A stretch of DNA of 17,549 nucleotides. Origin: CAZIPZ01 sp964541075. Lineage in GTDB: Bacteria; Acidobacteriota; Terriglobia; 20CM-2-55-15. A program made the position numbers and the translations under genes. The first letter of the stretch is position 1; every line of letters begins with the position of its first letter. The notes beneath the pieces were generated by a model. It worked only from the letters and a program-made list of their open reading frames with translations, had not been told where the DNA came from and did not search any database. The stretch spans positions 1-17,549 of the forward strand of contig CAZIPZ010000074.1 of NCBI GenBank assembly GCA_964541075.1, written 5' to 3'. Positions 6,342-13,821 of this stretch are shown piece by piece.

Positions 6342-7823
6342 TTAGTTCAAGGGCTTCTTGTAGCGATTTCGCTCCATCGTATAGTCACGATACAAATCCT
6401 GAGCAGGTCTCTTATCAGAGGCGACAAAACCGCGCTCTTCAGTCCTGCTGATCTTATCGACGGAATGCAGACCTTCCAAAATCATCTCAGCCGCGGCAAC
6501 CCGTAGCCCAACTGAAGCTTCTGGTCCCGCGTCCAGCATTTCCATTTTTTCCAACATTCCCGGAATGCTCTCCATTCGGTCAACGGCAGCGATCATCCCT
6601 TCCGTGTCAGACAGTTTCAAACTGCCTCCCGATTCAAACCAATCGACCACCGGCCTGAAATCGGCGGCCGGGAAGTACTGTCGAAAAACCATTTGAATGG
6701 CCTGCCGAATAAGATCGAGCGCTATAGTTTCAGGTCCCTTCAATTCGCCTTCATACTCCAGCTCGATCTTTCCGGTAATTGCAGGAAGCGAAGCATAAAT
6801 GTCAGCAACGCGAGCAACCGCGTCGTTTTCCTCATTGAGGATTGCGCGACGTTCAGCGTTGCTAGCAACAATTTCGAGGCATGAGATAGGAAGCCGCTGA
6901 CTTACGCCGGAGCGTTTGTCGATTCGTTGATCCGTCCTCGCTTTGAACGCGATTCCCTCAATAACTTGTTTTATGAACAGAGGAACAAAAAGGCTTCGAA
7001 AATCACGGCGCACCCAGGCCTCCTGCTCTGTAATCGCAATACCGTGAGCGAGACTGGGAGGGTAATGCGTCTTGATTTCCGATCCGATTCGATCCTTCAG
7101 AGGAGTCACAATCTTTCCGCGAGCTGTGTAGTCCTCCGGATTCGCTGAAAAGACGAGCATGACGTCCAGCGGCATTCTTACCGGATAACCTTTAATCTGA
7201 ACGTCGCCTTCCTGCATGATATTGAAGAGACCGACTTGGATCTTTCCTGCTAAGTCCGGCAGTTCATTGATCGCAAAGATCCCTCGATTTGCCCGAGGCA
7301 GCAATCCATAGTGGATGCTCAACTCGCTGCCGATTGCATGCCCGCCCTTTGCGGCCTTAATTGGATCGATGTCGCCAATGATGTCCGCTATTGTGACGTC
7401 CGGCGTCGCCAACTTTTCTACGTAGCGCTCAGTGCGGCCGCGATATTGAATCGGGGTTTCGTCTCCCATTTGTTTGATGAGTTCCTGACAGCGGAGGCAG
7501 ATGGGAAAAAAGGGATTGTCATTGATCTCGCATCCATCGACGATGGGAATCACATCGTCTAGAAAGTCCGTTAATGCCCGCAAAAGGCGGCTCTTTGCCT
7601 GTCCTCGCAAGCCCAGCAAGATCATATTGTGGCGGGATAGAATGGCGTTTACGACCTGTGGCACAACGGAGTCTTCGTAACCGACGATGCCCGGGAAGAT
7701 CTGCTCATTCGTCCTCAGCTTGCGAATGAGATTCGAACGCATTTCATCCTTAATCGTCCTCTTCCGATGTGTCGCCTCGTTAAAGAAACTGGATCTAAGC
7801 TGACCTAGAGTCTGCGGCAGCAT
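6342..7823 (-). CDS. MoxR/Mg-chelatase-I-like AAA+ ATPase
   Basis: This is a 493-residue AAA+ protein of the chelatase-subunit-I/MoxR clade. Visible elements are the P-loop GLRGQAKS (residues 71-78), a cysteine cluster C98-x10-C109-x2-C112, a Walker B-like RGIFAINEL with N186-E187, a helix-2-insert-type stretch (NIMQEGDVQIKG), sensor-1 in FSANPED (N228) and PLKDRIGS with a candidate arginine finger at R245. The P-loop has Ala where Gly normally precedes the Lys, and Walker B has Asn for Asp; I recall similar wording in relatives, so this is probably family-wide rather than damage. ATG 7823 has GGAGG 4 nt upstream. It lies 22 nt after the CPBP gene and 5 nt before the VWA gene, so all three are likely co-transcribed. 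Expected role: ATP-driven remodelling of a protein target together with the VWA partner. Labels such as magnesium chelatase would over-interpret it. Confidence 0.88.
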   Translation of the reverse strand: MLPQTLGQLRSSFFNEATHRKRTIKDEMRSNLIRKLRTNEQIFPGIVGYEDSVVPQVVNAILSRHNMILLGLRGQAKSRLLRALTDFLDDVIPIVDGCEINDNPFFPICLRCQELIKQMGDETPIQYRGRTERYVEKLATPDVTIADIIGDIDPIKAAKGGHAIGSELSIHYGLLPRANRGIFAINELPDLAGKIQVGLFNIMQEGDVQIKGYPVRMPLDVMLVFSANPEDYTARGKIVTPLKDRIGSEIKTHYPPSLAHGIAITEQEAWVRRDFRSLFVPLFIKQVIEGIAFKARTDQRIDKRSGVSQRLPISCLEIVASNAERRAILNEENDAVARVADIYASLPAITGKIELEYEGELKGPETIALDLIRQAIQMVFRQYFPAADFRPVVDWFESGGSLKLSDTEGMIAAVDRMESIPGMLEKMEMLDAGPEASVGLRVAAAEMILEGLHSVDKISRTEERGFVASDKRPAQDLYRDYTMERNRYKKPLN

Positions 7824-7845
7824 GAAACCTCCGGCAACCTACGCC

Positions 7846-8541
7846 TCATGACAGATAAGACGCACTGAAAAATAAAAAGTTCGCGCAAAAGTGCGCCGCG
7901 ATTGCACTCTCAATGCCTCCCTTCAGATAAATCAGCCCCAAGAGCACCCCCCCAAAAAAAGCGGCCGTGAATCCATAAACGTTATGAACCATGGCGAATA
8001 ACAATGATGAAAGCACCAAAGAGAGCGCGATCGGTATGACAGAAACCAACCCCGGCCAGAACGGCATCATGCGGGAATAAAGATGGCGAAAGGAAAAAAA
8101 GAAACAAGAGAGGATGAATAGTCGATATACGACTTCCTCGGCCATTCCGCTCTCCAACGAAATGATGAAAGAGTCATAAAGGCTTTTCATCTCGCGGATG
8201 CGAGGCGTTACATTTGGACTGTACCGATATGTGAAAAAAAAGAAGTAATTGATTAGGCCCAGGATCAATCCAGGCATCACCCCGTTGTTGAGAAGATCTC
8301 GAAGGATCAAGCGCCATTCCGGTTGATTGATGAACAGGGAGCCTTTCAACTTGCTTTCGATTGCAACGGTCAGGCCAAACCCAGCGAAGACGAGCACCAC
8401 AACGAAGCGTGATATCATGGTCCACGTCGGTGAGGCTTCGGAATCACGTGTGTTCAATACAGACAGCCCCGCAGCCGCGGCGGTGAGCAGCGCTAAGACC
8501 ACGGCGATGCCGATGATCTTTTGGAGTCGCATGCAGTCCAT
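7846..8541 (-). CDS. CPBP (Abi/CAAX) family intramembrane protease
   Basis: This 231-residue, strongly hydrophobic protein has about six membrane segments (residues ~8-28, 45-61, 88-104, 141-152, 162-186 and 191-206). It carries all three CPBP motifs: E135-E136-x3-R140 (EEVVYR), F182-x3-H186 (FAMVH) and H217-x3-N221 (HFCAN). These Glu and His residues form the active site of the Rce1-like prenyl-protease fold. Bacterial members cleave membrane or peptide substrates, and some serve in bacteriocin immunity. ATG 8541 is used here; a second in-frame ATG at 8532 is equally possible, and neither has a clear ribosome-binding site. It is the first gene of the run leading to the AAA and VWA genes. A T7G7 run in the coding strand (7947-7960) encodes FFGGV and is prone to slippage or sequencing error. 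The substrate cannot be inferred. Confidence 0.88.
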   Translation of the reverse strand: MDCMRLQKIIGIAVVLALLTAAAAGLSVLNTRDSEASPTWTMISRFVVVLVFAGFGLTVAIESKLKGSLFINQPEWRLILRDLLNNGVMPGLILGLINYFFFFTYRYSPNVTPRIREMKSLYDSFIISLESGMAEEVVYRLFILSCFFFSFRHLYSRMMPFWPGLVSVIPIALSLVLSSLLFAMVHNVYGFTAAFFGGVLLGLIYLKGGIESAIAAHFCANFLFFSASYLS

Positions 8542-8549
8542 AATACACC

Positions 8550-9293
8550 ATGCGGTATTTCATCCTCAGTGACATCCACTCCAACATCGAGGCCCTTCAA
8601 TCAACCATTCATCGTGCAAAAGAAGTCGGTTACGACATCGTGTTCTGCTGCGGTGATTTGGTCGGATACGGTCCGAATCCCGTGGAAGCGATTGATATGA
8701 TCCGTCAATTGGAACCTGTCATCGTTCGCGGAAATCATGACCGTGTCGGGGCAGGAATCGATGACGCGACACAATTCAATCCAGTCGCCAGGCAGGCCGC
8801 AGTCTGGACATATTCGGTGCTGCCTGAGGTCTATCGAAAATACCTGAGCGGTTTACCCGCCGGACCGCTGGCCGTCAATGGTGAAGCTCAGCTTGTTCAT
8901 GGTGCGGTGACGCACGAGGACAATTACATATTCACGAACGCCGACGCCAATGACAACTTTCAGCTTGTGGACAAACTCATAACCTTTTTCGGGCACAGTC
9001 ACTTTCCCTCGATCTTTCGCGCTGGCGAAGAACAATGGACGTTGGAGGCTGACCAAACCGCGGACGACTTGTATGTGGTGAAATACGATCGTCGCCAAAA
9101 ACTGCTCGTTAATCCAGGATCTGTCGGCCAGCCGCGCGACGGCGATCCACGAGCGAGTTTTGCTATATGGGATCAGCCGGAACAGCAGATTGAGTTTTAT
9201 CGCGTTGAGTATGATATCGAAACCACGCGGGAAAAAATGAGGAGGGTGGGCTTGCCGCGGTATCTGGTCGATCGCTTGATTTATGGACGATGA
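8550..9293 (+). CDS. Calcineurin-like metallophosphoesterase
   Basis: The 247-residue protein has the full set of binuclear-metal ligands in order: D8-I-H10 (SDIHSN), G-D36-LVGYG, GN62-H63-D, H117 (LVHG), and G-H149-S-H151, then NPGSVGQPRD. This pattern is typical of the YfcE/MJ0936-like and Ap4A-hydrolase-like single-domain phosphoesterases, cytosolic enzymes acting on small phosphodiesters or phosphoproteins; the substrate cannot be assigned. The start ATG 8550 directly precedes RYFILSDIH, the normal first strand, so the N-terminus is secure. No Shine-Dalgarno sequence is visible and the divergent CPBP gene begins only 8 nt away. The TGA stop abuts the stop of the convergent gene. Confidence 0.93.
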   Translation: MRYFILSDIHSNIEALQSTIHRAKEVGYDIVFCCGDLVGYGPNPVEAIDMIRQLEPVIVRGNHDRVGAGIDDATQFNPVARQAAVWTYSVLPEVYRKYLSGLPAGPLAVNGEAQLVHGAVTHEDNYIFTNADANDNFQLVDKLITFFGHSHFPSIFRAGEEQWTLEADQTADDLYVVKYDRRQKLLVNPGSVGQPRDGDPRASFAIWDQPEQQIEFYRVEYDIETTREKMRRVGLPRYLVDRLIYGR

Positions 9294-9743
9294 TCAGTAG
9301 CCGATCTTTGTGACTTCGGTGATTGGAACACGATAATTCCACTGGCGCGGGAGGTTTTCGAAGCCGGTTTCGAATCTATATTCCGAACCTGGCGGGAGAG
9401 GCTTCTGTGAAGATTCAAACGCTTTCTGAATACTTTCATGGATCGGTTTTCCATCGAAATCGGTGAAAACCATTTTGACCTCAACCATTCGCACCGGTTT
9501 ATCAGAAACATTCTTCAGCGTCGCGCTGATCAATCGCACCTTGTGTCCAAAATAGTTTTCACTGGTGGCGATGCCGACACGGGACAGCTGAATGTATTGC
9601 TGAATCGAGCCAGTATCGGTTACTTCGATAGGTGCGGGAAGTGCGGCTTCTTTTGCCGAAGTCGCGAAGACCCATGCGAGCACCAAACCGACCACAACAA
9701 GGATCGTCGCAACGATGATGACAGCGGACCGCCGTTCGCCCAT
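9294..9743 (-). CDS. Membrane-anchored hypothetical protein with an extracytoplasmic beta-sandwich-like domain
   Basis: This 149-residue protein has a short basic N-terminus, one membrane segment (residues ~7-27, AVIIVATILVVVGLVLAWVF) and a small exported domain. The domain has alternating beta-type stretches 'VRLISATLKNVSDKPVRMVEV' followed by 'MVFTDFDGKPI'. This resembles FxLYD/DUF2393-type domains, which describe how a segment differs from or is added to a partner, but I cannot name the family with certainty. ATG 9743 starts 1 nt after the TGA of the TldE gene, with GGGGA a few bases upstream. It is the last gene of the M16-TldD-TldE operon, so a role near the envelope connected with those peptidases is conceivable. 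The context is the only functional clue. Its stop lies next to the stop of the phosphoesterase gene. Confidence 0.75.
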   Translation of the reverse strand: MGERRSAVIIVATILVVVGLVLAWVFATSAKEAALPAPIEVTDTGSIQQYIQLSRVGIATSENYFGHKVRLISATLKNVSDKPVRMVEVKMVFTDFDGKPIHESIQKAFESSQKPLPPGSEYRFETGFENLPRQWNYRVPITEVTKIGY

Positions 9744-9744
9744 G

Positions 9745-11091
9745 TCATTCCCCGCTAATGATCAACTTGCCGATCTTCAGACTCGGAGCCGCGATGGATC
9801 CCCAAAAATTCACATCGCTTCCAACCATCTCGATACTCCTTAGCATTTCGCGAAGATTGCCCGCAATCGTCACCTCTTGAACAGGGTGGGTAAACTTTCC
9901 ATTCTCGATCCACATTCCAACGACGCCCTTCGAGAAGTCTCCCGTAACTGCGTTGACTCCGAAACCAATCAACTCCACCACGTAGAGCCCCCTCGCTGTC
10001 GATGCGATGATTTCATCGGGGCTATATGGACCTTCCTTCAAATAGAAGTTTGTGGGACCAACTGTCACGGCGCCCGACGCCGCGCGGCTGCCATTGCCAG
10101 TTGGCCTGGCGCCCAACTTTCGAGCGGTGTACGCACTGTGCAGATAGTTGCACAGAGTCCCGCTTTCAATGATCGGGGTTGTTTGGGTCGGCACTCCTTC
10201 GTCATCAAAGGGACTAGAACCGAGTCCCCCCGGTAATCGTGCATCATCAAAAACTGTGACGCACGGCGCAGCGACTTGCTGACCGATTTGATTCAACAGA
10301 AAGGACGTGCGCCGGTAAATGGAGGTGCCCGTAGTCGCATCGAAGATGTGTCCGAGCAGAGCTCGGGCGGTAAGCGGATCAAAAATAACAGGCGCTTCAC
10401 AGGTTGGGATCTTTCGCGCTCCAAGCCTTTGGAGGGCGCGGTCTGCCGCCTTCCTTCCAACAACCTCTGGCGAATCGAGGTTTTTTCGATGACGCGTTAC
10501 GGACATCCAATAAGAACGCTGCATCCCTTCACTGGATTGCGCGACCGGTCCTACCGCCAAAGCCGCGCCCGTCCCTTCATATCCTCCGATGAAGCCGTAG
10601 CTGTTCCCCAACACCGTGCGGCTCCGGGCATAGTCGAATTGCCCTCCCTCAGAGTTGACGATCGCCTTGTCCGTGGCCAGAGCTGCCGCTTCGGCGCGTC
10701 GCGCAAGATCGATCCTTTCGTTGGGTGTCAAGCTTTCCCATTCCGGATCCAGGAGGTCAAGATCAGGGAAATGTTTTTGAAAAACCCCTTCTTCAGGCAG
10801 TCCCCCGCTCTCATCTTCGGATGTGATGCGCGCCATATCGACGGTTTCATCGACCAGTTGGTTAATGAGCGGTTGCGACAAATCGGAGGTCTGAGAAGTC
10901 GCCGTGCGGCGACCGATGAAGACACGCAGGAGAAGTTTTCGCGAAATCGCCTCTTTCAAAGTCTCGATCTCGCCCATCCGGACTGTAACCGAGAACGTAT
11001 TGTCTTCGCGAATCATAGCATCCGCGGCAGTCGCGCCGCGCGCCGTGCTCCGCTTTATGATTTCTTCGACGAGGCGTTTCGACTCTTCCAT
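9745..11091 (-). CDS. pmbA: TldE/PmbA-type subunit of the TldD/E metallopeptidase
   Basis: The 448-residue length matches TldE/PmbA (about 450). It lacks the HExxxH motif of TldD, as expected for the non-catalytic subunit. Typical stretches are 'GDFSKGVVGMWIENGKFTHPVQEVTIAGN' near residue 390, given here only by its key residues G-D-F-S and the HPVQEVT strand, and the terminal 'GSIAAPSLKIGKLIISG'. In E. coli TldD and TldE form a heterodimer that degrades unfolded peptides, matures microcin B17 and processes CcdA. Its ATG shares one base with the TAA of tldD (TAATG), strong evidence for coupled translation at equal ratio. Confidence 0.92.
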   Translation of the reverse strand: MEESKRLVEEIIKRSTARGATAADAMIREDNTFSVTVRMGEIETLKEAISRKLLLRVFIGRRTATSQTSDLSQPLINQLVDETVDMARITSEDESGGLPEEGVFQKHFPDLDLLDPEWESLTPNERIDLARRAEAAALATDKAIVNSEGGQFDYARSRTVLGNSYGFIGGYEGTGAALAVGPVAQSSEGMQRSYWMSVTRHRKNLDSPEVVGRKAADRALQRLGARKIPTCEAPVIFDPLTARALLGHIFDATTGTSIYRRTSFLLNQIGQQVAAPCVTVFDDARLPGGLGSSPFDDEGVPTQTTPIIESGTLCNYLHSAYTARKLGARPTGNGSRAASGAVTVGPTNFYLKEGPYSPDEIIASTARGLYVVELIGFGVNAVTGDFSKGVVGMWIENGKFTHPVQEVTIAGNLREMLRSIEMVGSDVNFWGSIAAPSLKIGKLIISGE

Positions 11092-12521
11092 TATTTTTCT
11101 GTTCCACCCACGGTTATTTCGCGGATCTTGACTGTCGGCAAACCAACCGTGACGGGAATGGTCTGGCCGTCTTTCCCACAGATGCCGACCCCATGATCCA
11201 ACTGAAGGTCGTTTCCGACCATCGTGACCTGGCGCAAAACCGTTGGCCCATCGCCGATCAAGGACGCCCCTTTGACCGGTGCTGTGAGTTTGCCGTCTTC
11301 TATCAGGTACGCTTCACTGGCTGAAAATACGAATTTACCGCTGGTGATGTCGACCTGACCGCCGCCGAAATGAACAGCGTACAGACCCTTCTTGACGGAC
11401 TTTATAATGTCTTCCGGGGTCGATTCACCGGACAACATGAATGTGTTGGTCATGCGGGGCATCGGAATGTGGTCATAGCCTTGGCGACGGCCGTTTCCCG
11501 TCAATGGCGAGTTCATTAATCTTGCGCTCAGCCTGTCCTGCAAATAACCCTGCAGCACCCCATTCTCGATCAAGACTGTTTGGTGTGTTGGATTGCCCTC
11601 ATCATCCATATTCAGCGATCCACGCCGGAATGGAATCGTGCCGTCATCGACCACCGTGCACAACTCCGACGCAACTTTCTGTCCTACAAGACCTGCGAAG
11701 GCTGAAGTCTTTTTGCGATTGAAATCCGCTTCAAGACCGTGACCGATGGCTTCGTGAAGCAATATGCCCGGCCACCCGGGACCCAGAACAACCTCCATCG
11801 TTCCGGCAGGCGCTTCGACCGCACTAAGCTGAAGGATCGCCTGGCGCGCCGCTTCTCTAGCCAGGGACTCCGGACTTAAATCTTCCGTGAAGACATCAAT
11901 GGCTCGCCTCCCGCCGCCTCCTTGGTATCCCGATTGCCGATTCCCATTTTCTTCCGCGATCACCATAACGTTCAGCCGGACTAATGGCTGAACATCCCAC
12001 GTGCATTTTCCATCGGACGATGCGATCAGAATATGCTTGGTTTCGTCGACATAGCTGGCCTGAACTTGCTTGATGCGTGCATCGTGGGAGCGGGCGGCGG
12101 CGTCAGCTCGGCGAAGCAATGAGATTTTGGTAGCGATCTCAACCTCTGCAGGGTAAATGGGTATTGAATAAAGATTGTGGTTCTGCAGCGCCGGCTTCAA
12201 GCCTAAGGATCCGCCTTCGGATGACGCACTCGCGATAAAAGCCGCTGTGCGCGCGGCTTTCAAAATGTGTTGTCGATCCAAGTCGTCGGAGTATGCATAC
12301 CCGGTCTTTTCGCCTGATATGACTCGCACGCCAACACCGATGTTGACGGCCTTGGTTGCGCTCTTGATGATCTGCTCTTCCAGCACAATCGAGTGATTAA
12401 TCCGGTGCTCAAAGAAGAGGTCCGCATAGTCACCCCCCCTGGAAAGAGCTTCGGAAAGGTAGGTTTCCAGGTCCGATCGCGTGACGCCGTATTTTTCAAA
12501 AAAAATTGAGTTATGCTGCAT
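11091..12521 (-). CDS. tldD: TldD metallopeptidase, catalytic subunit
   Basis: The protein is 476 residues from the chosen start, close to E. coli TldD (481). The zinc motif HEAIGH (HExxxH) is encoded at 11739-11756, in 'LLHEAIGHGLEADF'. The C-terminal 'GICGKDGQ' supplies the cysteine that completes the metal site in this family. The pocket opens only when paired with TldE, encoded next with a 1-nt overlap. I prefer ATG 12521 (MQHNSIFFEKYG), which overlaps the upstream gene by 11 nt; in-frame ATGs at 12536 and 12557 would extend the overlap to 26 or 47 nt and add residues unlike TldD. The neighbouring M16 genes suggest that this cell couples protein fragments to further peptide digestion, or matures a modified peptide. 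Confidence 0.93.
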   Translation of the reverse strand: MQHNSIFFEKYGVTRSDLETYLSEALSRGGDYADLFFEHRINHSIVLEEQIIKSATKAVNIGVGVRVISGEKTGYAYSDDLDRQHILKAARTAAFIASASSEGGSLGLKPALQNHNLYSIPIYPAEVEIATKISLLRRADAAARSHDARIKQVQASYVDETKHILIASSDGKCTWDVQPLVRLNVMVIAEENGNRQSGYQGGGGRRAIDVFTEDLSPESLAREAARQAILQLSAVEAPAGTMEVVLGPGWPGILLHEAIGHGLEADFNRKKTSAFAGLVGQKVASELCTVVDDGTIPFRRGSLNMDDEGNPTHQTVLIENGVLQGYLQDRLSARLMNSPLTGNGRRQGYDHIPMPRMTNTFMLSGESTPEDIIKSVKKGLYAVHFGGGQVDITSGKFVFSASEAYLIEDGKLTAPVKGASLIGDGPTVLRQVTMVGNDLQLDHGVGICGKDGQTIPVTVGLPTVKIREITVGGTEK

Positions 12522-13821
12522 CCAAAACGTTCCCATTCTGGTCAACCGGACCGACAACCACGAGGGTGTAGTTCTCGCTTTCGAGGTATTTCCTAGCCAC
12601 TCGCTCTATGTCTTCGACGGTGACGCTGGCAATGTACTCCGGATACTTTTCGATGTAATCAAATCCCAAGCCGTATACTTCCGCGTGGACAAGGAATCGG
12701 GCGATTTGCCCGCTCGATTCGAACGAAAAAACGAAGCTACCGGTCAGATAGTCCTTCGCGGATTGCAATTCTTCTTCCGTGACGGGTTCGTTAATAATGC
12801 GACGGACTTCATTCATCAATTCCTCTGTGGCCAATGTCATATTTTCCGGAGAGGTCCCAACGAACGCAACAAACCGCCCAGGGTCCAGGCCAGCCGTCAT
12901 CGTAATGCTTGCGAACGTCGTATACGCCAGGCCAAGTTCATCGCGAAGCCGCTGCGGTATGCGCGCTGTGAAGCCGGCGCCGCCTCCTAAAATCGTGTCC
13001 AGCACCTGCAAGGCGTAGTAGTCGGGATTCATGCGCTCAATGCCCAGATGTCCCAGATAAATATTCAGTTGTTGGGCCGGCATGGTAATGAACTTCTGCC
13101 TTTTCTCAGTCTGGCGCACAGGCCTAGGATACGTTGGAAAATCAATCGCCTTGGGCTGCCACTCCTTGAAAGTTTTTTCGATCCTGGATGTGATGTCGGA
13201 TGTTTGAAAGTCACCGACAATTGAGAGTAATACATTGTTGGGGACGAAATACTGGTTGTGAAACGAGCGGAGGTCGTCTCTGGTCAATTTCGAAACAGTT
13301 TCAGGATAGCCATGGGCCGGCCGATGCAGTGGATGCTGTTGGTAGACGAGTTCGTTGAAAGCCCATCCCGCCACAACCTGAGGACGGTCTTTCGCGCTCA
13401 GGATCTCCGCGAGAGTGCGTTCTTTTTCTTTGGTTACGTACTCGTGAGGAAAGGCCGGCCGAATCAACATATCGGCCAGCAAGTCCAAGCCAAGGTCAAC
13501 GTCCTTTTTGAGAACGCCCGCTGAAACAATGACGCGCTCGAACGAACCGTCCGTTTCAATAGCACCGCCGACCGATTCAATAGCGTCAGCAATCTCAAGG
13601 GATGTTCTCTTTTCGGTCCCTTCGTCCAACAGACGGCTAGCCATAATTGCCAATCCTGCCTTGGATTCAGTGTCATATCGTGCACCGCTTAGCACAGTTG
13701 CGTTCAGCGAAATGGCAGGAATGGATGGATTCTCAACAAGTAGGACCTTTAATCCATTATCGAGGACGTGGGTGTGGACATCAAAAGAGCGCCTAAGTCC
13801 CGCCTCAGTAGGCCTCACCAT
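12511..13821 (-). CDS. M16B peptidase-like protein, catalytically inactive subunit
   Basis: The 436-residue protein has the two-lobed M16 fold but lacks the zinc motif: at the HxxEH site it reads GLAIMASRLLDEGT, with Ile, Ala-Ser and Arg where His, Glu and His should be. Near residue 300 it has 'RLRDELGLAYTTFA', the Arg...Tyr pair which in heterodimeric M16B enzymes (for example the Sphingomonas pair) is donated by the inactive partner to bind substrate. It is therefore the substrate-binding half of a heterodimer with the upstream gene. ATG 13821 overlaps that gene by 17 nt and is preceded by AGGGGAGG; GTG 13818 would give a more usual spacing. An upstream ATG at 13848 is possible but lies deep in the preceding gene. 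Likely location is cytosol; no signal peptide is seen. Confidence 0.9.
   Translation of the reverse strand: MVRPTEAGLRRSFDVHTHVLDNGLKVLLVENPSIPAISLNATVLSGARYDTESKAGLAIMASRLLDEGTEKRTSLEIADAIESVGGAIETDGSFERVIVSAGVLKKDVDLGLDLLADMLIRPAFPHEYVTKEKERTLAEILSAKDRPQVVAGWAFNELVYQQHPLHRPAHGYPETVSKLTRDDLRSFHNQYFVPNNVLLSIVGDFQTSDITSRIEKTFKEWQPKAIDFPTYPRPVRQTEKRQKFITMPAQQLNIYLGHLGIERMNPDYYALQVLDTILGGGAGFTARIPQRLRDELGLAYTTFASITMTAGLDPGRFVAFVGTSPENMTLATEELMNEVRRIINEPVTEEELQSAKDYLTGSFVFSFESSGQIARFLVHAEVYGLGFDYIEKYPEYIASVTVEDIERVARKYLESENYTLVVVGPVDQNGNVLDAA

Noticed and set aside
6342..7823. True magnesium chelatase for chlorophyll or cobalt chelatase for B12
   Set aside because: No large H/N-type chelatase subunit or tetrapyrrole gene is nearby; the VWA partner and altered motifs fit a MoxR-like chaperone instead.
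10276..11196. Long plus-strand open frame (306 codons) opposite pmbA
   Set aside because: It lies fully antisense to a clear TldE gene and its translation is Arg/Ser/Pro-rich with no domain, typical of a shadow frame.
12481..12990. Plus-strand open frame of 169 codons opposite the inactive M16 gene
   Set aside because: Antisense to a well-supported M16 gene, with no ribosome-binding site or recognisable domain.
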